Assembly (NCBI GenBank): GCA_021847645.1
Contig: JAJZQG010000002.1
Coordinates: 27,063-91,062 of the forward strand
Length of the DNA stretch: 64,000 nt
Source of the DNA: Myxococcales bacterium
GTDB lineage: Bacteria; Myxococcota_A; Polyangia; Polyangiales; Polyangiaceae
Reading direction: 5' to 3'
Under the pieces are notes generated by a model that saw only the letters and a list, made by a program, of their open reading frames with translations, ran no database searches and was not told the origin of the DNA. Of the stretch, positions 55,624 through 63,950 are shown piece after piece (the stretch's first letter is position 1; every line of letters starts with the position of its first letter). A program made the position numbers and the translations under genes.

Positions 55624-57591
55624 ATGCTGACCTTGCCGCGCATCCTTCTTCTGACCGTGGTGCTCTCCGCTCCGTTGGCGTTCGGGTGCTCTTCGAGCGA
55701 CTCGTCTGCCGACCAGCCCCTGCCCACCAGCGGCGTAGCGGAAGGCTGCGACCCGCTCGTTCCGACCTACTGCGGATTCCCGTTCCCGTCGAATGCACAC
55801 CTGGTCGACGATGCGTCCACGGCGACGGGCAAGCGCGTGAGCTTCACGGCCGAGATGCTGCCGCGCTGGCAGCACGGCGGTCGCCCCACGAACCCCGAGC
55901 CGTGGAACGACTCGGACGGCTTTTCGCCGGGCGGCAACATCATGACGCACCTTCCGAATGCGTCGATCACGGGCCTGCCCACGCAGGACACGCTCGGGCT
56001 GTCGGTGACGCTCGACTCGCCCACGCTGCTCGTGGAGGCCGAGACGGGCACGCTGGTGCCGCACTTTGCCGAGCTGGACATGACGGCGACGACGCACGAC
56101 GACGAGCGGACGTTCTTCCTTCGGCCGGTGGTGCGGCTCAAGGACGCGACGCGGTACATCGTGGCCATCCGGCACGTGCAGGACCAGGACGGCAACGTGA
56201 TTGCGCCGACGCCGGCGTTCCAGGCGCTGCGGGACGGCACGCCGTTCGGCGACGCGGAGGTGGAGAGGCGGCGGGCGAACTACGCCGACATCTTCGGCAA
56301 GCTGAAGGCGGCCGGGGTGGACACGGGCGACCTGCAGATCGCCTGGGACTTCACCACGGCGAGCCGCGACAACAACACGCGCTGGCTGATCCACATGCGC
56401 GACGACGCGCTCAAGACGGTAGGCGACCAGGGACCGCCTTACGCAATCGACTCGATCGAGGCCAATCCAAACTCACACATTGCCAAGCGCATTCACGCGC
56501 ACATGACCGTGCCGATCTATCTGGATACGGGCGCGGCGAATGGCACATTGCTCCTCGGCGACGACGGGCTACCCAAGCAGAATGGCACGTACGACTTCCC
56601 GTTCGTGGTGCACGTGCCCAACAGCCTGACGGACGGCTCGTCGGGGCCGCCCTTGCAGAACGGCCACGGCCTTCTGGGGAGCATGGATGAAGGCCAGAAC
56701 GGCTATCTGGCGACGATCGCGGACACCAAAAAGATGGTGGCCTTCAGCATGGATCTGACGGGCATGGCGACGGGCGACCAGGACATGGTGCTCAACGCGA
56801 TGTCGGGAGACATCGGGGCGTTCAAGGCGGTGGTCGGCAGGCAGCACCAGGGGCTGATCAACGAGCTGATGCTCATGCGCTTGATGCGCGGCAGGTTCGT
56901 GAACGAGCCGGAGATCCAGTTCAACGGTCACAGCGCGATCGACCCGACGGTGGGCTACTATCGTGGTGACAGCCAGGGAGGGATCTTCGGAACGACGTAC
57001 ATGGCGATCACGACGGACGTGACCCGCGGGATGCTGGGCGAGCCCGGGGGGCCCTACAGCATGCTGTTGTCCCGCAGCGCGGACTTCGGGCCATTCTTTA
57101 CCATCCTGTACTCGGGCTACAAGACGGCGATGGATTTGCAGATGGCCATCGGGCTCATCCAGATGTTCTGGGATCGGACCGAGCCGGACGGCTACATGCC
57201 GTACATCCACGAGAACATGCTCCCGAATACGCCGTCGCACGAGGTGCTGCTGCACGTGGCGTTGGGGGATCAGCAGGTCACGCCGCTGGGGGCGCACATC
57301 ATCGCTCGGGCGGTGGGGGCCAAGAACCTCAAGGCGGTCAACCGCGAGGTCTGGGGGATCGACGACGTGGACGCGCCCTACAACGGCTCGGCGATGGTGG
57401 AGGTGAGCTTCGGGCTGCCGGAAGCGCCGAAGACCAACACGCCGCCTGGATTCGGGGGCGTGCCCGACCCGCACGACTGGGTGCGGGGAATTCCGGAGAT
57501 GATCGACATGGCGGACGTGTTCCTGCGCACCGGCACGGTCACCCAGACGTGCAATGGCGGCGCCGGCCCCTGCGTCTTCCCGCAGCAATAG
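55624..57591 (+). CDS. VolA-like surface lipoprotein lipase
   Basis: 655 residues; lipobox LAFGC (C22) makes it a lipoprotein. The N-terminal half (DPLVPTYCGFPFPSNAHLVDDAS, with YIVAIRHVQDQDGN) matches the beta-rich lead domain of bacterial virulence-type lipases. The C-terminal half is an alpha/beta hydrolase whose nucleophile elbow reads GYYRGDSQGG, Ser at about residue 450; a plausible base region is VALGDQQVTPLGAHIIARAVG (Asp and His). In Vibrio VolA this lipoprotein cuts host lysophospholipids and its neighbour FadL takes up the fatty acid. Here the pair probably feeds on lipids of prey or the environment. 144 bp after fadL. Confidence 0.85.
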   Translation: MLTLPRILLLTVVLSAPLAFGCSSSDSSADQPLPTSGVAEGCDPLVPTYCGFPFPSNAHLVDDASTATGKRVSFTAEMLPRWQHGGRPTNPEPWNDSDGFSPGGNIMTHLPNASITGLPTQDTLGLSVTLDSPTLLVEAETGTLVPHFAELDMTATTHDDERTFFLRPVVRLKDATRYIVAIRHVQDQDGNVIAPTPAFQALRDGTPFGDAEVERRRANYADIFGKLKAAGVDTGDLQIAWDFTTASRDNNTRWLIHMRDDALKTVGDQGPPYAIDSIEANPNSHIAKRIHAHMTVPIYLDTGAANGTLLLGDDGLPKQNGTYDFPFVVHVPNSLTDGSSGPPLQNGHGLLGSMDEGQNGYLATIADTKKMVAFSMDLTGMATGDQDMVLNAMSGDIGAFKAVVGRQHQGLINELMLMRLMRGRFVNEPEIQFNGHSAIDPTVGYYRGDSQGGIFGTTYMAITTDVTRGMLGEPGGPYSMLLSRSADFGPFFTILYSGYKTAMDLQMAIGLIQMFWDRTEPDGYMPYIHENMLPNTPSHEVLLHVALGDQQVTPLGAHIIARAVGAKNLKAVNREVWGIDDVDAPYNGSAMVEVSFGLPEAPKTNTPPGFGGVPDPHDWVRGIPEMIDMADVFLRTGTVTQTCNGGAGPCVFPQQ

Positions 57592-57646
57592 CGCGGCCGA
57601 TTCCCACCAACTCGCGCGCCCGTGCGCCGGGCACCCACCCGATGCC

Positions 57647-58696
57647 TCAGTGGGCGTCGCTGCAGTCGAACTTGGTCGCGGTGCCGTTGATCTTCACCGC
57701 ATTGGCCGCGAACTGGGCCACCAGGTGGAAGGAGTCGCCGCCGGCCATCGCGCTGTTGGTCGCCGAATCCCAATCGCCCTTGAGCGTGATGTTACCCTGC
57801 GCGTCGCGCTTGCACTTGCTCGTGTCCACGTCCTTGTAGGTCGCCGGGTCGTTCGACAAGAGCACGCAGAGGCTCTCCTGCAGATCCTTGACCCAGACCG
57901 CGTCCGACTCCGCGACTGTCACGTAGCCGTCGAGCTGCCCTCCGGGCGTGAAGTACGAGTAGTTGTCGTCCGGAATGCAGTACACGTCGCTGGTCACCGG
58001 CAGTGCCGCTGCCTTGTACGTGCCCAGGCAGTTGCCCGTGGCCGACGGGGTTCCCGCGTTGTCGGTCACGGCGCCGGTGTCCGTGGTGCGGACGTGGACC
58101 TGGTGCAACGGCAGCAGCACGTAGCTGGTCGCGGTGGGGTTGAGGAAGATCGGAATCACGATCTTGTCGAACGTGGCGTCGAACTTGCCGTCGGCGCCCA
58201 GCGGCGCGTCCACGGTAGCGGGCGCCACGTCGATGCCGGAGGTGTCGTCGTGGAATTGCAGGAAGCAGGTTCCGGACTTGGCGGCGTTCTCGTCGGGCAG
58301 CAAGGCGCCGCCTCCCATGGTGAGCTTGCCCGCGGCGGTATCCCAATCGAACAGCCAGGAGAACTCGCCGGTGCCGTAGAGCGGACAGCTGCCGTAGGCG
58401 AAGCGCAGGTTCTTGTTGAGGATGGTGTCTTCGACGAAGTTCGAGGTCAGTGCCGGGGGCGCGGTGGTCACCAGCTGGATCATGCGCAACTGGGTCCGGG
58501 CGGCGCCGGTGTTGTCGCCGACGGCCAGGCAGGCGGAGCTGGCGTAGCCGCACTCGGCTCCCGGGCAAGGTCCGCCCGAGCCGCCGCCCCCGGTGCCGGG
58601 GTTCGACGAATCGCTGCTGCTGCAGGCTGCGGCCAGGCTGGCGATGCAGGTCGCCGCCAGAGCCCAGGTAGTCGTGCGACGGGATCTCGATCTCAT
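57647..58696 (-). CDS. lipoprotein of unknown function
   Basis: 349 residues; AAGGAGG upstream of ATG 58694-58696. Lipobox SLAAAC (C25), then a Ser/Gly linker. The mature part has alternating beta-type sequence with several cysteines (CPGAECGYASSACLAVGD, GTCFLQFHD, GNCLGTYKA, YCIPDDNYSYFTPGG) and a terminal KFDCSDAH. It resembles many large Polyangia lipoproteins with no assigned role. Convergent with the VolA-like gene, 55 bp apart. Confidence 0.83.
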   Translation of the reverse strand: MRSRSRRTTTWALAATCIASLAAACSSSDSSNPGTGGGGSGGPCPGAECGYASSACLAVGDNTGAARTQLRMIQLVTTAPPALTSNFVEDTILNKNLRFAYGSCPLYGTGEFSWLFDWDTAAGKLTMGGGALLPDENAAKSGTCFLQFHDDTSGIDVAPATVDAPLGADGKFDATFDKIVIPIFLNPTATSYVLLPLHQVHVRTTDTGAVTDNAGTPSATGNCLGTYKAAALPVTSDVYCIPDDNYSYFTPGGQLDGYVTVAESDAVWVKDLQESLCVLLSNDPATYKDVDTSKCKRDAQGNITLKGDWDSATNSAMAGGDSFHLVAQFAANAVKINGTATKFDCSDAH

Positions 58697-58785
58697 CAAG
58701 CTGGCCTCCTTCAAGGGAACGAACCCGGGGCAGCATATCGCGAATCGTTGCGGCGGTGGAACAGGATCGAGCATAATGACGTCCC

Positions 58786-59253
58786 ATGAGAGCGTGGCGT
58801 CGCGCCGCACTGCTTCTCACGGCCGCGCTGGCCGTGTGTTCCTGCAAGACAGCCAAGCACTACACCACCACGGTGGAGGTGCTGCAGGTTCGCCGGTTCG
58901 GCCAGGGCACTGGCATGCTCGACCTCGAGTACCGCTACGTCGACTGCCCCGGCGACGCCCGGCGGATCATGCGCGGAGACAAGGCATTCGCGGCCTGCGC
59001 GGCGAACATCAAAAAGGGCGACCGGCTTTCGGCCGAGGTCGTGCTCAACTACTTTCCCGACCGCGGCATCTATCGCAATGACCTCGTGCACCTCGGGGAC
59101 TGCCCGGTCCATCTCGACCTCAATGACGCGGCCAACTACGAGCGGTATCAGAACTGCGAGGACGTCAAGGCCAGCGGCCTGAACGTGGGCGTGCGCTGCA
59201 CGCGCCGGCGCGGCCCCGAGGTGCTGGCGAAGTGCCCCTGGTTGCGCCGCTGA
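58786..59253 (+). CDS. small Cys-containing lipoprotein
   Basis: 155 residues from ATG 58786. The signal peptide ends with two possible lipobox cysteines in LAVCSC (C18, C20). The mature domain is about 135 residues of mixed sheet with paired cysteines (VDCPGD, AACAAN, GDCPVHLDL, NCEDV, RCTRRR, KCPWL), which suggests a compact disulfide-linked fold. It could be OB-fold-like. Function not recognised. Divergent from the preceding lipoprotein gene; convergent with the ion channel gene, 12 bp apart. Confidence 0.75.
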   Translation: MRAWRRAALLLTAALAVCSCKTAKHYTTTVEVLQVRRFGQGTGMLDLEYRYVDCPGDARRIMRGDKAFAACAANIKKGDRLSAEVVLNYFPDRGIYRNDLVHLGDCPVHLDLNDAANYERYQNCEDVKASGLNVGVRCTRRRGPEVLAKCPWLRR

Positions 59254-59265
59254 CGCCTGCCGGGC

Positions 59266-60456
59266 TCAGCCCAGGCTGCCGAGCGCCAGCGCAACGACCG
59301 ACAGGACCGGAACCACGATCCGCGCGATGCGGAACACGGTCATGACCTTCTCTTCGCGCACCAGGAACATGACCCAGGTGGAGATCATGCCGATGGCGAT
59401 AGCGAAGTAGACGCTCATCATGAGCTTGTCGGCGCGCGTGAGGTAGCTGGTGGCGGGCAGCTCCTGCATGAGCGCAAAGTGGAACAGCACGGCTCCTGCC
59501 AGCATCGGGGCTCCGGAGTTGGAGCGAACCTCCATCTCGCTCGGCGGCACCCACATGCCCAGCACCGAGATGATGACGATGACAAACGCGGGCACGAACA
59601 CCTTGAAGGCCGCGCTGGTGGCGTAGCGCTCGAGCCCGAGCCCGAAGATGTACCGGCCGTAGTACAGGTCGTCTCCCTCGAAGCGGTCGGGATACGACTG
59701 GCTCAGCGCGCGCGCCTCGACATAGTCCACCTGCCAGCCGATCGCCTGGAAGCCGCGCGCCAGCTGCGTGCGCTCCTTGTCCGGCACCAGGCGGATCTGG
59801 TCCGTGGCCCGCATGTCGTCTTCCAGGATGATCTTCAGCTCTTGCGAATCAAAGGGGTAGTTGCGCAAGTTGGGCGGTGACTTGAACGACCCGCTGTAGC
59901 GGTAGAACTTGAACGTGGGCTTGTCAGCGATCGTCTCCTGGCTGTCGAGCTTGCCGTTGGGCGACGTGAGCTTGATGGGCGGCATGGCCTGGGAGCTCGT
60001 CAGGCTCAGGAAGAAGTCCGCGGTGAACGTTCCGGTCTTGATGTCGTAGTCATCCACGCTGTTGAGCAGGAATGCTACGTTGACCCGCACCGGGCGGATC
60101 GCGTGGGGCTTGGCAAAAGGCGAGCGAAACTGCGTTCCTTCGGGCTGGTAGGGCACGCCACCGTCGGGTGCGATCGCCAGATCGATGGGATCCACGCCCG
60201 CCTCCACGCCTGCGTCGGTGATTGCCGCAGCCGCCTCGCTCGCTGCGGGGGGCGGAAGCTCCGCGGCGGCAGATGGGGCCTGGGCACGCGGCGCCGAGCT
60301 CGTTGGGCCGGTCGCCGGGGCGCCCGCCGGCGTTGCGGACGCTGGACCGTCATCCGGATCGGCTCGTCGCGAACAGGACCACATCCAGACGGCGAGCACG
60401 GCGAGCAGCGAGACGCTGTTGGCGAGAAGGAACTTGCTTGAAGGACGCCTCGGCAT
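59266..60456 (-). CDS. pentameric ligand-gated ion channel (Cys-loop superfamily, prokaryotic type)
   Basis: 396 residues. An N-terminal hydrophobic segment (about 9-28) is followed by an unusual Ala/Pro/Asp-rich linker to residue 110. The extracellular ligand-binding domain runs about 115-275 (VRVNVAFLLNSVDDYDIKTGTF, then NYPFDSQELKIILED, the beta6-beta7 region, without the disulfide of animal receptors). Four membrane helices follow: M1 283-303, M2 311-331 (pore, NSGAPMLAGAVLFHFALMQ), M3 341-363, M4 374-395. The M2-M3 loop LPATSYLTRAD aligns with the LPKTPYMTYTG loop of the Gloeobacter channel GLIC. It should form a homopentameric ligand- or proton-gated channel in the inner membrane. Confidence 0.92.
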   Translation of the reverse strand: MPRRPSSKFLLANSVSLLAVLAVWMWSCSRRADPDDGPASATPAGAPATGPTSSAPRAQAPSAAAELPPPAASEAAAAITDAGVEAGVDPIDLAIAPDGGVPYQPEGTQFRSPFAKPHAIRPVRVNVAFLLNSVDDYDIKTGTFTADFFLSLTSSQAMPPIKLTSPNGKLDSQETIADKPTFKFYRYSGSFKSPPNLRNYPFDSQELKIILEDDMRATDQIRLVPDKERTQLARGFQAIGWQVDYVEARALSQSYPDRFEGDDLYYGRYIFGLGLERYATSAAFKVFVPAFVIVIISVLGMWVPPSEMEVRSNSGAPMLAGAVLFHFALMQELPATSYLTRADKLMMSVYFAIAIGMISTWVMFLVREEKVMTVFRIARIVVPVLSVVALALGSLG

Positions 60457-60628
60457 TCGGCTGCATCCTACGCGATCCGGGGCCGAGAGGGAAAATCAAG
60501 ATGCCGAACTCGACGTCAGGCCGCTGAGATCCAGGGCCCGGCGATGGCTGACCTTCGGGCCGGCCGAGCCAGGCAGCGCTCTTTGGGGGCGAGGCTCGCA
60601 GCCTGCACGTACCAGCAAGAGCCCACGG

Positions 60629-60784
60629 TGTCAGTTTGCAGATTGATGGGACCACCTGAGGGCCCTTTTTTGCAGATCATGGGACCACCCCGTTTGCAGA
60701 TCATGGGACCACCCGCGAGGGGGGAGACGGCGGACCGATTTGCAGATCATGGGACCACCCCGTTTGCAGATCATGGGACCACCT
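60629..60784 (+). repeat. IS21 left end with five terminal repeats
   Basis: One outer, diverged repeat (TTTGCAGATTGATGGG..., 60635-60656) and four inner copies of TTTGCAGATCATGGGACCAC starting at 60669, 60693, 60739 and 60763. Inner copies come as two pairs, each pair spaced 24 bp apart, 70 bp between pairs. These are binding sites for the IstA transposase by analogy with IS21. Confidence 0.92.
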
Positions 60785-60879
60785 GAGGCCTGAGCGTTCA
60801 CGATTGGCCCGGGGCAAGCGACCGGAACTGAGACAAGGTGCTGACCGATGACGGCGCGGGTCGCCGTCGGGAGGTGCCG

Positions 60880-62463
60880 ATGAGTTACCGGGAGCTGACG
60901 ATGGTGGACGTGAAGGAAGTGTTGAGACGGGGGCGCGCCGGGCAGGGAGTCCGGCGCATCGCGAGGGAGACCGGCGTGGACCGCAAGACGGTGCGCGGAT
61001 ACCTCAAGCAGGCCAAGAAGCTGGGCCTGCTGGCGCCGGGGGAAGTGACCGACGAGCAGGTGGGGCAGGTGGCCGAGAAGCTGCAAGCTCGCCCTGGGGT
61101 GGAGCGAAGCGACGCCTGGGAGGAGCTGCCCAAGCACAAGGAGCTGCTCGAGAAGTGGCTCAAGCGCAGCAAGCCCCTGCGGCTGCGCAAGGCCCACGAG
61201 CTGCTGCTCCGTCGGGGAGTCGAGGTGAGCTACTGGATCCTGCGCAGGTTCGTGATCGAGCAGCTCGGTTGGAAAGAGCGAGAGGTCACGGTGCTGCTCG
61301 AGGATCCCGATCCTGGCCAGGAAGCCCAGGTGGATTTCGGGCAGATGGGGCGGATCACGGACGAGCAGACGGGCAAGCTGCGCATGCTGTGGGCGCTGAT
61401 CATCACGCTGGGCTTCAGCCGATACCAGTTCGTCTGGCCGACGTTCCGGCAGACGACGGAGGCGGTGTGCGAGGGCCTGGATGCGGCCTGGCAGTTCTTC
61501 GGTGGCTGCCCGGTGTCGATGATCCCCGACAACACCAAGGCGATGGTGATCTGGCCCGACCCGCTGAAGCCGCGGCTGACGGAAGCGTTCGCCGACTACG
61601 TGCAGTCGCGGGGGCTGTACGTGGATCCGGCGCGAGTCCGGCATCCGAAGGACAAGCCCAAGGTCGAGAATCAGGTGCAGTTCGTGCGCAACAACTGGTT
61701 CGCGGGCGAGGAGTTCCGCGGCCTGCAGGATGCGCGCGACCGCGCCCGCTGGTGGTGCGCCGAGAAGGCCGGAATGCGAGTCCATGGGACCACCTGCCGG
61801 GTCCCTCGGCACGTCTACGAGCAGCAGGAGAAGGCCACGATGAAGCCGCCGCCCGCGGACGTGTTCGACGTGCCGCAGTACGGGACCGCGACGGTACGGC
61901 GCGACTGTCACATCCAAGTCGAGCGAGCGCTGTATTCGGTGTCGTACAGGCTGGTCGGCAAGGACATCGAGCTTCGCACGCGCGCCGACAAGAGCACGGT
62001 CAAGGCCTACCTCGGCGCGAAGCTGCTCAAGGTTCACCCGCGGCAACCTGCTGGAGGACGTTCTACGGACCCGGCAGACTACCCGCCGGGCAAGGCCTTG
62101 TACGCGCGGCGCAGCGTCAGCGAGCAGTTGGAGCAAGCACGGCAGCTCGGCGAACACATCGGACGGTACGCCGAGCTTCTTGCGGACTGCCCTCTACCCT
62201 GGACGATGATGCGGCAGGTGCACGCACTGCTCGGCCTGTGCGAAAGGTTCGGCGCCGGGAGGGTCGAGGCAATCTGCCAGAGCGCGCTGACGTTCGAGGT
62301 AGTGGACGTGACCCGCATCCGCCGCATGCTCGAGCGCGCCGCCAAGCCCGTGGACGCCGCGAGCACGGGCGGCAAAGTCGTCAAGCTTGCGCCAGCGCGG
62401 TTCGCACGGTCCGCCGACCAGTTCGAGACGCGCAAGGCGCCGGGCGGCAAGGAGGTGCGGTGA
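60880..62463 (+). CDS. istA: IS21-family transposase IstA
   Basis: 527 residues from ATG 60880 (GGGAGGTG upstream); an in-frame GTG at 60838 would extend it without a ribosome site. N-terminal helix-turn-helix (GQGVRRIARETGVDRKTVRGYLK), then a DDE integrase core: first Asp in QVDFGQMG, second in SMIPDNTKAMV, Glu in KPKVENQVQFVRNNW. C-terminal IstA region follows (VERALYSVSYRLVGKDIELRT). Catalyses DNA cutting and joining together with IstB. Confidence 0.96.
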   Translation: MSYRELTMVDVKEVLRRGRAGQGVRRIARETGVDRKTVRGYLKQAKKLGLLAPGEVTDEQVGQVAEKLQARPGVERSDAWEELPKHKELLEKWLKRSKPLRLRKAHELLLRRGVEVSYWILRRFVIEQLGWKEREVTVLLEDPDPGQEAQVDFGQMGRITDEQTGKLRMLWALIITLGFSRYQFVWPTFRQTTEAVCEGLDAAWQFFGGCPVSMIPDNTKAMVIWPDPLKPRLTEAFADYVQSRGLYVDPARVRHPKDKPKVENQVQFVRNNWFAGEEFRGLQDARDRARWWCAEKAGMRVHGTTCRVPRHVYEQQEKATMKPPPADVFDVPQYGTATVRRDCHIQVERALYSVSYRLVGKDIELRTRADKSTVKAYLGAKLLKVHPRQPAGGRSTDPADYPPGKALYARRSVSEQLEQARQLGEHIGRYAELLADCPLPWTMMRQVHALLGLCERFGAGRVEAICQSALTFEVVDVTRIRRMLERAAKPVDAASTGGKVVKLAPARFARSADQFETRKAPGGKEVR

Positions 62464-63284
62464 TGCGCTCGCACATCGTGAGCCCGGAGCTGATGGCCGT
62501 GCTGCGCAGGCTGCGCCTGGGGCGCGTGGCCGACACGCTCGTCGAGCGGCTCGTGCTCGCCGACAAGCAGTCGATGCCCCACCAAGACTTTCTGCTGCTG
62601 GTCTTGTCTGAAGAGGTCAATCGACGCGACAGCTCCGCCATCCAGAATCGTATTCACGAGGCGCAGCTGGATCCCAACATGACATTCGACAGATTCGACA
62701 CCAGCGCCAAGATCGAATACGACAAGAGGCTTTATGCAGAGCTGTCCACTCTGCGCTTCATTCGGATGCACAAGCACGTCATCGTCCTTGGCCCAGTCGG
62801 CGTCGGAAAGACGTTTCTTGGAAGCGCTCTGGGCCACACTGCATGTGAGCACGGCTACCGCGTACGCTTCATTCGCGCCGACGAGATGCTGCGCCAATTG
62901 CGTGGCAGTCGACTCGACAATAGCAGAGACGCGCTCATGGTCGACTTGACCACTATCGATCTCCTCATCATTGACGACTTCGCACTCGAGCCCATGTCGA
63001 GAGACGAGAGCAAAGATGTCTATCAGCTCTTCGTGGAAAGGACCGACCGCGCATCGACAATCGTCACCAGCAACCGCGACACCAGCGAGTGGCTCGGCAT
63101 GTTCGACGACGTGCTGCAAGCCCAGAGCGCTGTCGACCGTTTCAAGAACGCCGCCTACGACCTGGTCATCGAGGGCGAGTCGTATCGTCCGCGCCTCAAG
63201 CCCAAGCTCGACCCCAGCGCCGAGCTTGCCGCGATCGTGTCGCCGGCCCCCAAACCGCCGCGTGGGCGATCGCGTAAACGCTAA
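62463..63284 (+). CDS. istB: IS21 AAA+ helper ATPase IstB
   Basis: 273 residues; ATG 62463 shares one base with the istA stop (TGATG). It is a DnaC-like AAA+ ATPase: Walker A LGPVGVGKTFLGSAL, Walker B LLIIDDFALEPM, sensor TIVTSNRD. IstB remodels target DNA and activates IstA. The C-terminus is basic (PPRGRSRKR). Confidence 0.96.
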   Translation: MRSHIVSPELMAVLRRLRLGRVADTLVERLVLADKQSMPHQDFLLLVLSEEVNRRDSSAIQNRIHEAQLDPNMTFDRFDTSAKIEYDKRLYAELSTLRFIRMHKHVIVLGPVGVGKTFLGSALGHTACEHGYRVRFIRADEMLRQLRGSRLDNSRDALMVDLTTIDLLIIDDFALEPMSRDESKDVYQLFVERTDRASTIVTSNRDTSEWLGMFDDVLQAQSAVDRFKNAAYDLVIEGESYRPRLKPKLDPSAELAAIVSPAPKPPRGRSRKR

Positions 63285-63307
63285 CCCTTGCCCCAGGAGT
63301 GCACACC

Positions 63308-63712
63308 ATGTCTACCGATCGACAGCCCATCGTGCCCGCACGCCTGCGTCGCATCGACGGCTCGTTCGCCTTCATCCCGCATCGCTTCCTGCGCGACGGC
63401 TTCTTGCAGTCGCTCACCGACGACGAGCTGCGCTTGTACCTGGTGCTCGTCCTGGTCGCGGACCGCGAGGGCCACTCGTTCTACTCGCACCGGCGCCTCT
63501 GTGCCCTGCTCGACACGTCACCGGACGCGTACCTGGGCGCCCGCGAGTCGCTCCAGCGCAAGGACCTGATCGCTGCGGACGGCGTCCGCGTGCAGGTGCT
63601 GGCGCTGCCCGCCGAGCCCGTCCAGATCGACCGCCCGGCGATGCCTCGACGCGAGCAGGCTTCCGCTTGCCGGGCGATCCTCGCCAGCCTTGCCGGGGCC
63701 GATCCGAAGTAA
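63308..63712 (+). CDS. winged-helix protein carried as third ORF of the IS21 element
   Basis: 134 residues from ATG 63308, with CAGGAG 8 nt upstream, 23 bp after istB. Residues about 15-95 resemble a winged helix (FIPHRFLRDGFLQSLTDDELRLYLVLVLVADREG, SHRRLCALLDTSPDAYLGARESLQRKDLI), similar to replication-initiator or MarR-like wHTH domains. It is probably a DNA-binding regulator or accessory factor of the element; such third ORFs follow istB in some IS21 relatives. Role unknown. Confidence 0.75.
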   Translation: MSTDRQPIVPARLRRIDGSFAFIPHRFLRDGFLQSLTDDELRLYLVLVLVADREGHSFYSHRRLCALLDTSPDAYLGARESLQRKDLIAADGVRVQVLALPAEPVQIDRPAMPRREQASACRAILASLAGADPK

Positions 63713-63950
63713 ACCAGCCCCAGAAGAAGTAGTGAGAAGAAGATCCCCCGGATTTGAAGATCTTTTCATCCCGGAGTAGCCCCCGGCCCCTGCCGCCCCC
63801 CCTGCTGCCGGAACCGCTCACGCCCTCGCCTCAGGGTCAGCTTGTCACGATTGGACCCCCACTCCGCGCCGCCGTCCGACTCCCAAGAAAGGGATCGACT
63901 CGGGGACCTTTCTGGGGCACCTTGGGACCGGTTGCATGCCCCGGCCCCCC
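63713..63950. other. noncoding right part of the IS21 element
   Basis: Between the third ORF and the right-end repeats. C-rich sequence with no supported ORF; a weak imperfect palindrome around 63747-63773 (CCGG...CCGG) could be a terminator, but pairing is poor. Confidence 0.45.

Noticed and set aside
60655..60672. Terminator-like GGGCCC followed by six T
   Set aside because: The stem is only 3 bp each side, and the T run belongs to the start of the next terminal repeat; no gene ends into it.
60635..60784. Possible CRISPR or replication iterons
   Set aside because: The same repeats occur inverted at the other end of an istA-istB pair, so they are IS21 terminal repeats.
60631..62157. 508-codon frame antisense to istA
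   Set aside because: istA has the complete DDE motif on the other strand; this frame starts inside the coding region and ends in terminal repeats.
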